Shown here: in pieces, positions 19,125 to 27,879 of the stretch
Layout of the letters: every line of letters starts with the position of its first letter
How positions within the stretch are numbered: position 1 is the stretch's first letter
Origin: Ophiothrix spiculata
Lineage: Eukaryota > Echinodermata > Ophiuroidea > Amphilepidida > Ophiotrichidae
DNA: 27,879 nucleotides
Assembly (NCBI GenBank): GCA_000969725.1
Contig: JXSR01S060447.1
Direction: 5' to 3' (one strand)
Notes under the pieces: generated by a model
Told to the model about the DNA's origin: nothing
Database searches by the model: none
The model's input: the letters and a program-made list of their open reading frames with translations, nothing else
Made by a program: the position numbers and the translations under genes

Positions 19125-19947
19125 TTGTTCAGTCTTGAGTTTTTTCCTGTTGCATAGAAATGCCAAAGCAACTGACCAAAAGCATTTTTCCATGTTTAAA
19201 GCTAATCTCTTATACATTCATTGCAGTCATTTTGATGAAGAAAATTTGGGTACTACGTAAGATTGATGTAGGGTAGGCCACCAAAGTAAGAGCTGTACTG
19301 TATTTTCTCCTAGTCCCCCTCCCCTGTAATAAATGAATGGTCCCTTAAGCTGAAATTTGAAACCGGGACCTCTTTAATTAATGGTCATCTTACATTAACT
19401 AAACTTTGACAAATCAAACCAAGCTCCTTTAAAAGGCTTAAATGCAAATTTGTTGTGTGTTTTTCCACACACTCAGTTCACATACAACCTCCTTACAATT
19501 GATGGTTCCAGGAAAAGCTTTTTATTTATATTTTTTAATTTATTTTAAATGACACTCAGGTGCAAATGTTTTGAAGCATGTTGCAAAGCTACAAAAAATG
19601 TCAAATGACAACCTTTACATGCATGCAAAATAAAATTTGCCACTTAATGGCTAATAACTGCACTGACGGTCACATATAGGATTGAACGACACAAAGCATA
19701 TAAATATATCAATAAAATAGCACCTATTTCCTTTCTCCATTATGATTCCAGGAAATGCAGATACTATTGATCTTCATACATTATTTCATGTACCAGAATT
19801 GGAAGCATACATGTAGTGCATGGTCACATTTAACAAGCATTAATTTTCAGTCAGCTGAGGAGCCTTAATCCAACATAATTATTGACCACATAGTACAACT
19901 AAACAGGGACAACAAGATAGTGCCATGCACTATCACTGGTACATAAA
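19125..19947. other. noncoding stretch
   Basis: AT-rich; no gene or repeat recognised. Confidence 0.5.
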
Positions 19948-20100
19948 TGTGTACCGCCGCGGCAAGAGGGTCCAGTTGTCGGCTCGTACATGTTGCTCCT
20001 TGTAGCATATCTAATGTATGGTATTTGTATACATCAGATATGCTACAATGAGCAACATGTAGGAGTCGACAACTGGACCCTTTTGCCGCGGCGGTACACA
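19948..20100. mobile_element. 153-bp near-perfect palindrome
   Basis: Left arm 19948-20019 and right arm 20029-20100 are each 72 nt and match as reverse complements at all but five positions, around a 9-nt centre. The arms contain accgccgcggc, gggtccagttgtcg and tacatgttgctc, more GC-rich than the flanks. With no unique interior it is best read as a foldback element or recent inverted duplication. I found no flanking target duplication. The minus-strand frame across it (19865-20131) results from the symmetry. Confidence 0.85.
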
Positions 20101-21172
20101 AATTACAAACATACATGTTCACTGAATACAATACTGCAACTCAGAAAAAAAATGTATTAGATCATATTTAGCAGAAATGTTCAAATGATTATTACTTCAC
20201 AAAAATAACAAATAAATATTGACGATCTGTCTTAAATTTAAAATTAGAATTCCAATGTCATGTTCAAATAGATGTTTCTCTAGGTTTGAACCAAAGTCCA
20301 CTGCAAAAGTAACAGAACCCAGTCAGCAGGGGGAGGGTAATTTTCCATATTAGTGTAAACATTTTGCAAATGGTAACTTGGGCCTAATGGAGCAATTCTT
20401 TGGGGCTGGTGCAAAAAAAATATAATAATAATTGCAAAAAAATTTGATGCCCCTTTTAAAAATGCAAGAAATCGCAGTGGTACTTATTTGCCATGAAACA
20501 TGTGGATCGATTCCATGGAAAAGCATGTAAACTCAATTTTAACTGAAAATGGTTTTTTTTTTCAATGCCCCCTCTATGAGGATCCATAATTTTGGCCGTT
20601 AACCTTTAGTTATTTTTACCTGACAAAAGTAAGACGGTCGTGTTACCCTGTGGGGAAAGTAAATTTATTAATGCTCCCCTGGTTCCTTCAAATTATGCTT
20701 GTAAGGAGGGTATGAAGTAGGGGTGAGACTTTGCAAAACTTGTGAAAATGCTATAATATGCCTATTATATACCTAATAGTACAACATATGCTTCACTTCA
20801 GAATTAAATTTATGGACCCTACCTTAAGCTATTCAATGTGCATGTATTGCCACCCACATAAAAAATGTACAAATCAATGTAATGTTAATTTCTTCCAAGA
20901 AATCACATCAAATAAAAATAAATAAACAATACATTCTTTAGGTCATGAATATAAAACACATTTCAACAAAAAAAACTATGCACAACTTGAAACATGCTCT
21001 AGAAAGAAAATATTAACAGCTGAATGACCACATTGTTCAAAATGTAAAATCACAGTATTGTGTTCCTTCAACCTTGTTAATGTTCCATTAAAAAATCATA
21101 AAATAATTTGCACAAAAAGGACACTGGAAACACTTCGTTATTTCTGGTATAGTGCGAGTATCAAAAAATGCA
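20101..21172. other. noncoding stretch
   Basis: AT-rich, without recognised genes or repeats. Confidence 0.5.
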
Positions 21173-21723
21173 TTAACCCTCGTCTATTACTAGGCTATTT
21201 TTGGAACACGTCTACCCAAGGGGGGTTGTTGGAAATTTGTGGAACTTGGTTTTGTTATCAATAGATAGGTATGGTCCTCCCCTATCCAACGATACCAAAA
21301 TCACAAAAATCGGCCAAGGCGTTAATTATGACGTCAAAAGTCTTTCAGGTCAAAAAATCAGAATTTGGGCAAAAATGGCCACCATAATCGAAATTTTGCT
21401 ATAAAAGTTCTAAATGACATTTCATCAGGCTTTTTGCTAATAAAGAAGGGGAATGATAATTCTAACATGCCCTGCAAGTTTCAGCTTCATTGCATGCATA
21501 TATTTGTCAAAAATGGTGACTTAAAATTTTCCGACGCTTCACCAACCCCCCAACCCCTACACGCCAACTTTGACAGCCTACCCTAACCCCACCTTAGATT
21601 GTACCCCTCTAATTTTTTCAACAAAGTGGCCGCAAATGATGTAAAAGAGATTATCCAAATGCCTGGGGTCGGTTGCTTTTGCGTTTTTATGCAGGGGGGA
21701 ACCTTAGGGGGGATGAGGGTTAA
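21173..21723. mobile_element. piggyBac-like non-autonomous element
   Basis: The element proper spans 21177-21719. It is flanked on both sides by TTAA (21173-21176 and 21720-21723), the invariant piggyBac target duplication. The ends ccctcgtc and gatgaggg are inverted repeats with one mismatch, and piggyBac ends start with CCC. The 543-bp interior has no transposase. Short ATG frames inside (21201-21404 and 21365-21586) have no recognisable domain. Confidence 0.6.
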
Positions 21724-21975
21724 AACGCATCATTAATGCATCGTAAGACCGAACGCATAGTTAATTCATCGCACATTTGCGATCACCTTTTGACTCATCG
21801 CAACGTTGCGATGTGTTCGAATCTTCCCAGTGTAATATTCATATATACCTTGGCCTTGCCATTTTGCCATGCATTGCACGCTTACGATGAGTTTTTATGT
21901 CTTTGAGAAAAACAGTCTAGCTGCGCACTGAACACATCGCAGCTATGATGCATCGCAATTGTTTAGTAAAATTAA
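21724..21975. repeat. gcgatg/catcgc-rich inverted repeats
   Basis: catcgcaacgttgcgatg (21796-21813) is a perfect 18-bp palindrome. tgcgatgtgttc (21807-21818) also pairs exactly with gaacacatcgca (21930-21941), and further gcatcg and gatgcatcgc motifs surround both. It is probably a decayed inverted-repeat element abutting the TTAA of its neighbour. Confidence 0.6.
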
Positions 21976-22294
21976 CCACAGAAGCGCAACAGGGGTCAAC
22001 AGTCGGGTTTGAGCTTGATACTTTATTTTCAAAAACACTCATAAACCATGAAAAACTTAAAAACAAAAACTTGCAAAAAATGTATTCATGGATTTCAGAT
22101 TATTAATCTGAAAACAAATGTGATGCGGGCAGCAAAGAAACATGAAATTTTAAACTTTCAAGGGCCTTCAAAAGAAAAGTGTGTTTGGAAAGTTCAAATC
22201 AATGTAACTGCTCAAAATGAAAAACAAATGAACCAAGATCAGGGATGGAGTTTTTTGTACTGGTATGTGCCTGCTGGACTTTGAAAAACTGACC

Positions 22295-22316
22295 TATCTC
22301 TATCTCTATCTCTATA
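22295..22316. repeat. (TATCTC)n microsatellite
   Basis: Three full units plus a partial one. Confidence 0.9.
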
Positions 22317-22366
22317 CCTATTTTTTGGCTCAAAAACCCACCCATCGATAATACCAATTTTGATGG

Positions 22367-22404
22367 AAAAGCACCCAATTTTACTAGTAAAATTAGGTGC
22401 TTTT
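22367..22404. repeat. 38-bp near-perfect palindrome
   Basis: aaaagcacccaattttact is followed directly by its reverse complement with one mismatch, centred on actagt. Another aaaagcacc follows at 22421 or so and a gtgctttc at 22447 or so, so the motif is repeated nearby. Confidence 0.85.
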
Positions 22405-23227
22405 TTGCAAATTTTCCTCAAAAGCACCTTATTTATGAAAATCGAGTGCTTTCATCCGAGACAAAAATCACACGTTCGCTATACAAAATCTGTGAAAACC
22501 CACCCCAAAAGGCAGGCACATGTACGTATACCTTGTCAATGTAAGTAACCCCCTCCCCCAGGAGATCATCAGAATATTTAGTATACAATGTAGACCGATT
22601 TTCAAGTGTAAATTGGATGGAACTGAAATGTGGCAACCAATACCAACTGGTTACTGGTATAACAGGCAACGCTGTTTGGCTTAATAAATTCCTCCCCTCC
22701 CTGCCCAAATTAAATGTCAATGTAATCAATGTAAATAAACATTACATAAGCTCGCACAGAACATCATTTCTGCTTACTTCATGAATATTTAATCAGTTTT
22801 CATTGTACATTCACATGTTAAACAAACCCAACATTGCTGGGTGTACATGTATAATTGATTGGGTATGTTGACCTGTGATGAATGTCCACCAAATCTTGGC
22901 TTACAATACAGCTATTGATTGATTTCTTCCTGCTAAAACATTCTTTAGTTTCTGTTATTTATTTTCTTACTCTCATATTTATGCTCATTGGGTCTACTGC
23001 CATTATCCACATGAATTTAACTATCCGGGCATACTATGTGAAAAGTGCATTAATGAAAGCGGTGAAAAAAAAAGTCAAACACCCTGATCCCCATTTTATT
23101 TTCATACCTTTTATTAGAACAACCACTAAATTTTACAAATGTATTCCTTTTTTATCAACCCAGCCCAGAAATGGTGTTTTATCTATTAGACACATTACTC
23201 CTGTCATGATCATCACATTAGAAGCAT
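22405..23227. other. stretch without a recognised gene
   Basis: A 115-codon plus-strand frame with ATG (22882-23229) is open here. It is hydrophobic and AT-driven, ends at the edge of a dispersed repeat and resembles no family I know. I treat it as chance. Confidence 0.45.
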
Positions 23228-23320
23228 GAAGCGCCCCCTATCACCCATGACTTTTGATTTTTTTAGCTTAATGGGTTTGTTTTTGGTAGATATAATATGC
23301 TCCGAAGGATTTAGCTTAAA
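23228..23320. repeat. dispersed repeat, copy 2
   Basis: Counterpart of 18356-18450. Confidence 0.75.
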
Positions 23321-23607
23321 CTTAAAGGTGCAATTCATGATTTTGATGTGACAAAAAACCTTGCCTATTTTCTAGCTAAATAATAAGAGTACATTTATAT
23401 TGAAATTTCACTTGATTCTGACCATCTGTTTTCAAGTTACAAGCTTTTCATAAATTTGAAAAACCCATAGGCTACTACACATTGTAATTGCTGTCGGGGC
23501 CCCAACAATAATTAGAAAATGACACATTTTCTCACTTTTCTCAAAAATGCAAGCACATGAAAGAATGCCCATGCACTTCCTTTACCCTGAAATTTTCACA
23601 AGAATAA

Positions 23608-23640
23608 AATAAATTCAGGATTTCCTAACCTGAATTTATT
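23608..23640. repeat. 12-bp perfect hairpin
   Basis: aataaattcagg and cctgaatttatt flank a 9-nt loop. Confidence 0.85.
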
Positions 23641-23684
23641 GACTACAATATGACAAGCAAATGCATAGACCAAAAGTAAAGGGC

Positions 23685-23700
23685 GGGGGGGGGGGGGGGG
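23685..23700 (+). repeat. 16-base G run
   Basis: An uninterrupted homopolymer of G, preceded by gggc. Likely to be length-variable and able to form a quadruplex. Confidence 0.9.
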
Positions 23701-23822
23701 AGATGTCCGTATCAGGTATATATACAATGAATGAGCCCATGCCTTCATCATGTAACACTTGCCATCATATTTACTACAAACCCCTGTATCCAAATGACTG
23801 GAACAAACAATACTCAATTTAC

Positions 23823-23892
23823 CAATCAATATGGAGGTCCAATCCCAGGTACAATTAGGAATTAATAAACCCAAGGATCCCACCGCTGCCAC
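23823..23892 (-). mobile_element. LTR-retroelement leader relic with tRNA-Leu primer-binding-like site
   Basis: aggatcccaccgctgccac (23874-23892) repeats exactly at 24274-24292. On the minus strand it reads gtggcagcggtgggatcct, complementary to the 3' end of leucine tRNA but lacking the first TG of a full site. caatcaatat (23824-23833) also recurs next to the other site. It appears to be a second, more eroded copy of the same leader. Confidence 0.4.
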
Positions 23893-24014
23893 TAAATTTT
23901 GATTGTGCCTACAATCATCATCCCTGCCTATACTTCAAGCTATAATTATCACATTACATATTTTAAATTCTTTTTTTTAACCAACCCAGTCAAAATTTGA
24001 TCTCAGGTCTCTGA

Positions 24015-24479
24015 ATTGAAGATGGATGGGGATGTACAAAATGTAGCAACCGGGAGAAGAACGTAGCAATATCTTCATCCCTTTATCTTACGTCAGCATC
24101 ACAATTCTTCAGACAATGTAAACAAATATTCCAGAGTGCAGGGCAAATTGTTTACAAACGAGATGGGTACCCTGCAATTCATGGTCACCTGACACGTTTT
24201 GTTCGAGTAATTTTAGCAGAGACTTTAGAACAGTCCTTGTGTCGCAATCAATATCAAGGCGTTATAAGACTCCAGGATCCCACCGCTGCCACCATGAAAT
24301 TGCAAGAGGCCACATTGCTGTCCGGTATGACTACCGGTAGGCCTAAAAACTTTGTGACAGCCACTATCAGTTCAAATGTCAATATCGATACTACAATATT
24401 TCTAGATGAAATAAATTTTGCAAATATTCCTCCTTTTAGAAACATCCACTTGATGAAACAAAAAGTGACAGCAAAGTAA
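24015..24479 (+). other. 154-codon open frame of uncertain status
   Basis: After a TGA at 24012-24014 one plus-strand frame stays open for 154 codons to the TAA at 24477-24479. At this base composition that length is unlikely by chance. The predicted peptide has a mixed, protein-like middle (for example QSAGQIVYKRDGYPAIHGH) but no motif I recognise. There is no ATG until 24294, so as a gene it would have to be an internal exon; a pyrimidine run near 23970 and cag/tcag triplets near 23988 and 24006 are possible acceptors. It crosses the primer-binding-like site on the opposite strand, which argues against it. Confidence 0.25.
24245..24330 (-). mobile_element. LTR-retroelement relic: LTR end and primer-binding site
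   Basis: On the minus strand tggtggcagcggtgggat (24294-24277) is complementary over 18 nt, including the CCA tail, to the 3' end of the eukaryotic leucine tRNA (AAG type, as I recall its sequence). Similarity stops after 18 nt, as expected for a primer-binding site rather than a tRNA copy. The bases just upstream on that strand end in caatttca, consistent with an LTR that ends in CA. No gag or pol, polypurine tract or second LTR was found, so this is a fragment. Confidence 0.5.
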
Positions 24480-24828
24480 TCCATTTGCAAAATAATATCT
24501 AGGCTTCATTAATGTATTAAATGATAAAAAAAAATGAGATAGCTAGGCCTAACAGACCACTTCGGCATCTCATTTGATGCATTTGATTTTAACCCATACA
24601 GGAACAGGCCCGGGGCCACATGCGATAGATCTTTAAAACAACAATCTGGATACTACATTGTGCACAAAACATTGGGTACCGATCAGATTGAATTTTGGTA
24701 TAGGGCCTATAGATACGATAATACGAAGGGCCCAGAATCTGGTACAATACTAAATAATGATTCCCCAAACTGCACAAAAAACTATAGGTAGATTCATACA
24801 AAATCCACCAAATAAAACAAATAGTACA

Positions 24829-25031
24829 GATGATGTGTTAGATTTCAAGGGGAACACCACTCTTCATCAGGTTCAACAAAGCAAGGTACATTAATTTGTA
24901 ATGTACAAATGAAACTACTATTTATAAACAAAATGACATGTAATTACATAGCTGATGCAATTCATTTATTGTTATCACTTATATATACACAAAAAGCAGA
25001 TGTTAGATTTCAAGGGGTACACTCTTCATCA
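24829..25031. repeat. direct repeat of about 35 bp, 160-170 bp apart
   Basis: ttagatttcaaggggaacac...ctcttcatca (24838-24869) recurs as ttagatttcaaggggtacac and tcttcatcac (25003-25031). A perfect 8-bp hairpin, gtacatta/taatgtac, lies at 24886-24906. Confidence 0.75.
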
Positions 25032-25040
25032 CAAAAAGCA

Positions 25041-25660
25041 CATTAACGTGGCTACATGAGGTCTGAGATAAATAAACCATTACGATGAGATATAAGGCGA
25101 ACACAAAAAAATTATCATATATATGTTTGTCTTACACTTATTTTCCCTAGATAATTTAAACTAGAAAAGGCATAAGAATTAAGCAGTTGGCAACTAGTGT
25201 TGGAAGAAAAAGAGCTGAAACAAAACTGATTCATAGCCGCTTTTCACGCATTTTTACCATGAATGGTCAAATCATAGTATCAGTGCATGCCTTTGGCCAT
25301 CTAAGGTCACTGTACATGCACTGAACTGAATGGTCACTGTGCAATGAATGAATGGCAAGTTGGAACACCCACGGTCAATGCTGTACATGTATGCAGCTGT
25401 GCACTGCCCCTATGCACTGTGCACGGTACTTTAGCCCTAACACTGGTGTGTGGATTTAAGCATGACATTTAAGAGCAACATTGAAAAAACACATAATAAA
25501 ACAACATTTAATCCTATAATTTGACATATATCGACCATATAACACCCTTTGCAGATTCATGTGACCTTTATTCACTACAGGAAAATTTATTTTAATTTAA
25601 AAGTCACGCTAAATGGCTAAAATTTCGAACTATTTTGGACATGTTTTAATGTACCAGATC
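25041..25660. other. noncoding stretch
   Basis: No gene recognised. gtgcact-type motifs are frequent near 25280-25430, including tcagtgcatg (25280-25289) facing catgcactga (25315-25324). Confidence 0.5.
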
Positions 25661-26060
25661 AGCTCATGATTCGCGTGACATTCACACTGCACTGACAAGT
25701 GCGACCATGGACGTGGCTTTGTTTCGTGAAACGACTAGTTAAAGGTTCTTCAACGGTATGTGTGTCTTTTTTATTTTGGTCGCTCACCTCACACACACCG
25801 TTGAAGCAACGAACGGCGATTTACGAGGAGCAACGTAAATAGATAGCGAGCGAAGCAAAAATGATTCGCTCCCAAAATCTCTTTTACCAGTCTTCACTTG
25901 CTACGGTCAACCAAGTGAATTTACGCGAATGTCCCGTCTATTACAGTCATAAATGTTGTATAACGAGACTAATTTGTTACGTGAATGAAATTGACGGTTA
26001 AGTTGACAAGCAAATTTAGTCCCGCTGATTAACACGGGGAGAGAAAAGATCCTCAATTTC
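25661..26060. promoter_or_regulatory. CpG-rich zone
   Basis: About 25 CpGs in 400 bp, above the number expected for its base composition, whereas most of the window is CpG-poor. It could be an unmethylated promoter-proximal region or first intron. It contains gtttcgtgaaac (25721-25732) and the hairpin at 25748-25806. Confidence 0.35.
25748..25806. repeat. bulged hairpin
   Basis: cttcaacggt and tgtgtgt face acacaca and ccgttgaag, with a small bulge. The loop is about 25 nt. Confidence 0.65.
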
Positions 26061-26206
26061 CAAAAAATGCAGACAGTTTTAGCGGAATTTAAATTATTGA
26101 TGTGAAAATTAAGGAAACAATGATTAGGTGCAGACCAATTTGGGAGTGAGTATCAATATTTTAAAGGGAAATTTTTGGCGCTCCTCGGTTTTGTATAGCT
26201 CAATGT

Positions 26207-26294
26207 GCAAACTTAGTATAGGGGAGAATTCGTAAATGATAAAAGACCTTCCCGATAAAAGAGAATGTCTTCTACCCGGTCTTACTAAGTTTGC
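26207..26294. repeat. 12-bp perfect inverted repeat with 64-nt spacer
   Basis: gcaaacttagta (26207-26218) faces tactaagtttgc (26283-26294). Confidence 0.75.
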
Positions 26295-26920
26295 TGCAAA
26301 CTAGAAACGACCACTTTGATTCCTCTTGATTTTCGATATTTTTGCTCATGGCAAGCAACTAACATTGAATCTACTAAAAGAATACATATTAAGGAAATGA
26401 AAAGTTAACATACCTGAGTTTTAACCCGTGTTATCCTCGTGTTTTGTGATTATCCAGGCCAAGAGCCGTTCACTCGGGTTTCAACGTCATTTCAATCAGT
26501 GTGTGTATGTGAGTGACTGAACAGCAAATTCGCCACCTAAAATCAGACACCCTAGGTTCATGTATATTAGCAGTACATTGGGAACATTCACAAAAACATT
26601 AAATTTAGGGATTGGTTAGTTTTTATATTTTTATAAATAATTATGTCAGATGTGGGGTCAGATGATTTGTAATGATTTTCTACAACTCATCGGATAAAAG
26701 AACCAGCCTAGATTCTAATTGGAAATAAAAAAAAAACTTTTGGAAATTATTTAAATAAATAATTAAGGTTGGGGAAGATAGCATAAACGGTTTTTGTTCT
26801 CTAAATGCTCTCAAGCTACTACTGTAATTGCACAAACTATATAAAAGTATACATTTTTAGAAGTGGATTTTACCCTGTGCACATATTGGTGATATCGGTT
26901 TTGGACTAAAATGTCGATAT
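26295..26920. other. stretch without a recognised gene
   Basis: Holds one notable minus-strand splice donor near 26414 (listed separately). The rest is AT-rich with nothing recognised. Confidence 0.45.
26404..26540 (-). other. possible 5' exon with consensus splice donor
   Basis: On the minus strand ctcag/gtatgttaac puts a near-ideal donor between 26414 and 26413. The sequence upstream on that strand (26415 to about 26540) is moderately CpG-rich. No frame there stays open from an ATG to the donor, so it would have to be an untranslated exon. The CpG-rich zone at 25661-26060 would then lie in the first intron. This is an inference from one donor motif. Confidence 0.2.
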
Positions 26921-26954
26921 GGGCAAAAAATGACAAAAAACGCATTTTTTGCCC
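26921..26954. repeat. 12-bp perfect hairpin
   Basis: gggcaaaaaatg and cattttttgccc flank a 10-nt loop. Confidence 0.85.
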
Positions 26955-26994
26955 CAACTTTTGGAAAGCCTAACTGAAATTTGCATTCGTGAAA

Positions 26995-27110
26995 TTTTGA
27001 ACTTTTTTGCTTTTTGGAATTTTTAAAAACTAAGATAAAAATCAACAATTTGAGAAAACCCTTATATATACATTTGTTTCTAGATTCAAAAAAGCAGAAA
27101 AGTTCAAAAC
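26995..27110. repeat. 26-bp imperfect inverted repeat
   Basis: ttttgaacttttttgctttt near 26995 faces aaaagcagaaaagttcaaaa near 27090-27109 with a few mismatches. Confidence 0.65.
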
Positions 27111-27111
27111 C

Positions 27112-27255
27112 AAATTTTTGATTTTTGACTTACTTTTTGAAATATTGCTAAAAATTGGTCCAAAATTGGCCCTAAATGATTTTTTTGTCATTTTTGGGCT
27201 ATTTTAGACCTAATTTTGTCAATATTTCAAAAAGTTAGTCAAAAATCAAAAAATT
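27112..27255. repeat. 144-bp AT-rich foldback
   Basis: The outer halves (27112-27147 and 27220-27255) are reverse complements with about two mismatches, sharing tttttgaaatattg and caatatttcaaaaa. Pairing continues more loosely inward through ggtccaaaattggcccta. It adjoins two other inverted repeats built from the same kind of AT-rich text. Confidence 0.75.
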
Positions 27256-27362
27256 GAGAAATGCGTTCCTAGACATTCTAAAATACTATACTTTCTATAC
27301 TTTTATTTTTTCAAAATTTAGTTAGGTTGTTTACAAATATAGTGGTCCAAGAAAAAGTTTTT

Positions 27363-27380
27363 TTTGGACCTCGGTCCAAA
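27363..27380. repeat. 8-bp perfect hairpin
   Basis: tttggacc and ggtccaaa around tc. Further ggtcca and tggacc motifs lie at 27343 and 27392. Confidence 0.7.
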
Positions 27381-27569
27381 ATCATACAGTTTGGACCTAA
27401 CCATCATCTTCTACATGAAAATCTACATCTAGAAATGCATACTTTTATTTGGATTTACTTATCGGTTGCTGAGTTACAAAGTGTAAAATATTTCAGAAAA
27501 TGAGGGGCCTTAACGGAACTTTGACATTAATTTTACAGAAATTTGTATCGAGCTCATATTATGGGAAAA

Positions 27570-27626
27570 AATGTGTATTTTAATAGAAAAATGTGTATTT
27601 CAACCAAGGAAGTTATAACTTCCTTG
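27570..27626. repeat. direct repeat followed by 22-bp perfect palindrome
   Basis: aaaaatgtgtattt occurs twice about 19 bp apart. Then caaggaagtta and its exact complement form a loopless palindrome at 27605-27626. Confidence 0.85.
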
Positions 27627-27796
27627 ATTTTAACAGAACTTAACGCAAAGCCGTCGGTCCCATCTGAAGTGTTCCTGGCACACTGTCGGATGTAAAAGAA
27701 CGTCACAGGCTAGGCTACGGCCGTTCGAAATAAGAGTAGGGGACTAAGGGGAGCCTTCCCCGGCAACCGTGACCGTATGTCAAAATACGTCATCTA

Positions 27797-27860
27797 CTCT
27801 AGGACCAGAGTGCATAGTCACTATACCTTCAAAAAGTATATCATCTCTCTAGGACCAGAG
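27797..27860. repeat. 50-bp-spaced duplication with ctctaggaccagag
   Basis: The self-pairing 14-mer ctctaggaccagag occurs at 27797-27810 and 27847-27860, and the neighbouring bases (catct before) are also shared. The right-hand end of the window cuts the context. Confidence 0.85.
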
Positions 27861-27879
27861 AGCTCATCTAGATGCTGAA

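Noticed and set aside
19865-20131. 88-codon minus-strand frame
   Set aside because: It is caused by the symmetrical 153-bp palindrome.
22882-23229. 115-codon plus-strand frame
   Set aside because: Hydrophobic, AT-driven composition with no domain; it ends at a dispersed repeat.

Overview
The window looks like gene-poor nuclear DNA from an animal. It is roughly two-thirds A+T by eye, with no operon-like packing, no ribosome binding sites and no long open frames. It is densely seeded with eukaryotic mobile-element relics: tRNA-derived SINE sequence with Pol III A and B boxes, many short terminal-inverted-repeat (TIR) elements, and two 18-nt LTR-retrotransposon primer-binding-site-like motifs matching the 3' end of a eukaryotic leucine tRNA. 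Repeats carrying tgacctttgacct blocks and a surplus of the palindrome taggccta remind me of marine invertebrates, echinoderms in particular. That assignment is a guess.

Layout. 1-750: a possible edge exon, an (AT)n tract and a 25-bp perfect hairpin. 2.1-2.9 kb: a tandem tRNA-like array, a 40-bp tandem duplication and a repeat with two perfect DR1-type nuclear-receptor motifs. 3.3-4.3 kb: two head-to-tail copies plus a fragment of an element with taaccctaac-like ends and a tRNA-like core. 4.6-6.7 kb: a tandem duplication of about 0.8 kb whose second copy holds an extra 459 bp ending in a foldback hairpin. 7.3-8.5 kb: a CpG-rich patch, a decayed coding-like stretch of unknown family and a SINE. 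9.5 kb: a near-perfect 28-bp hairpin of pre-miRNA size. 10.2-12.2 kb: a degenerate repeat field interrupted by a 47-bp minisatellite, a diverged tRNA-core element and a miniature transposon. 12.6-15.3 kb: two more copies of that miniature transposon, one unrelated miniature element nested in a tRNA-core relic, and a 43-bp foldback. 15.7-20.1 kb: small hairpins, a 366-bp miniature transposon with intact target duplication, and a 153-bp palindrome. 21.2-21.7 kb: a piggyBac-like miniature element with TTAA at both ends. 23.6-24.5 kb: a 16-G run, the two primer-binding-site-like motifs and a 154-codon open frame. 25.7-26.5 kb: a CpG-rich zone with a consensus splice donor on the minus strand. 26.9-27.9 kb: a cluster of AT-rich inverted repeats and a 50-bp-spaced duplication.

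I could not identify any intact protein gene, rRNA, complete tRNA gene or CRISPR array. Nearly all short ATG frames appear to be chance products of low stop density or of inverted repeats. The window therefore does not show a set of genes working together. What it records is mobile-element biology: at least four unrelated miniature-transposon or foldback families, several nested in one another, plus tRNA-derived repeats. I found no convincing new gene system. The most checkable leads are the two small-RNA-like hairpins, the TIR family with a tRNA-like core, and the breakpoints of the tandem duplication.
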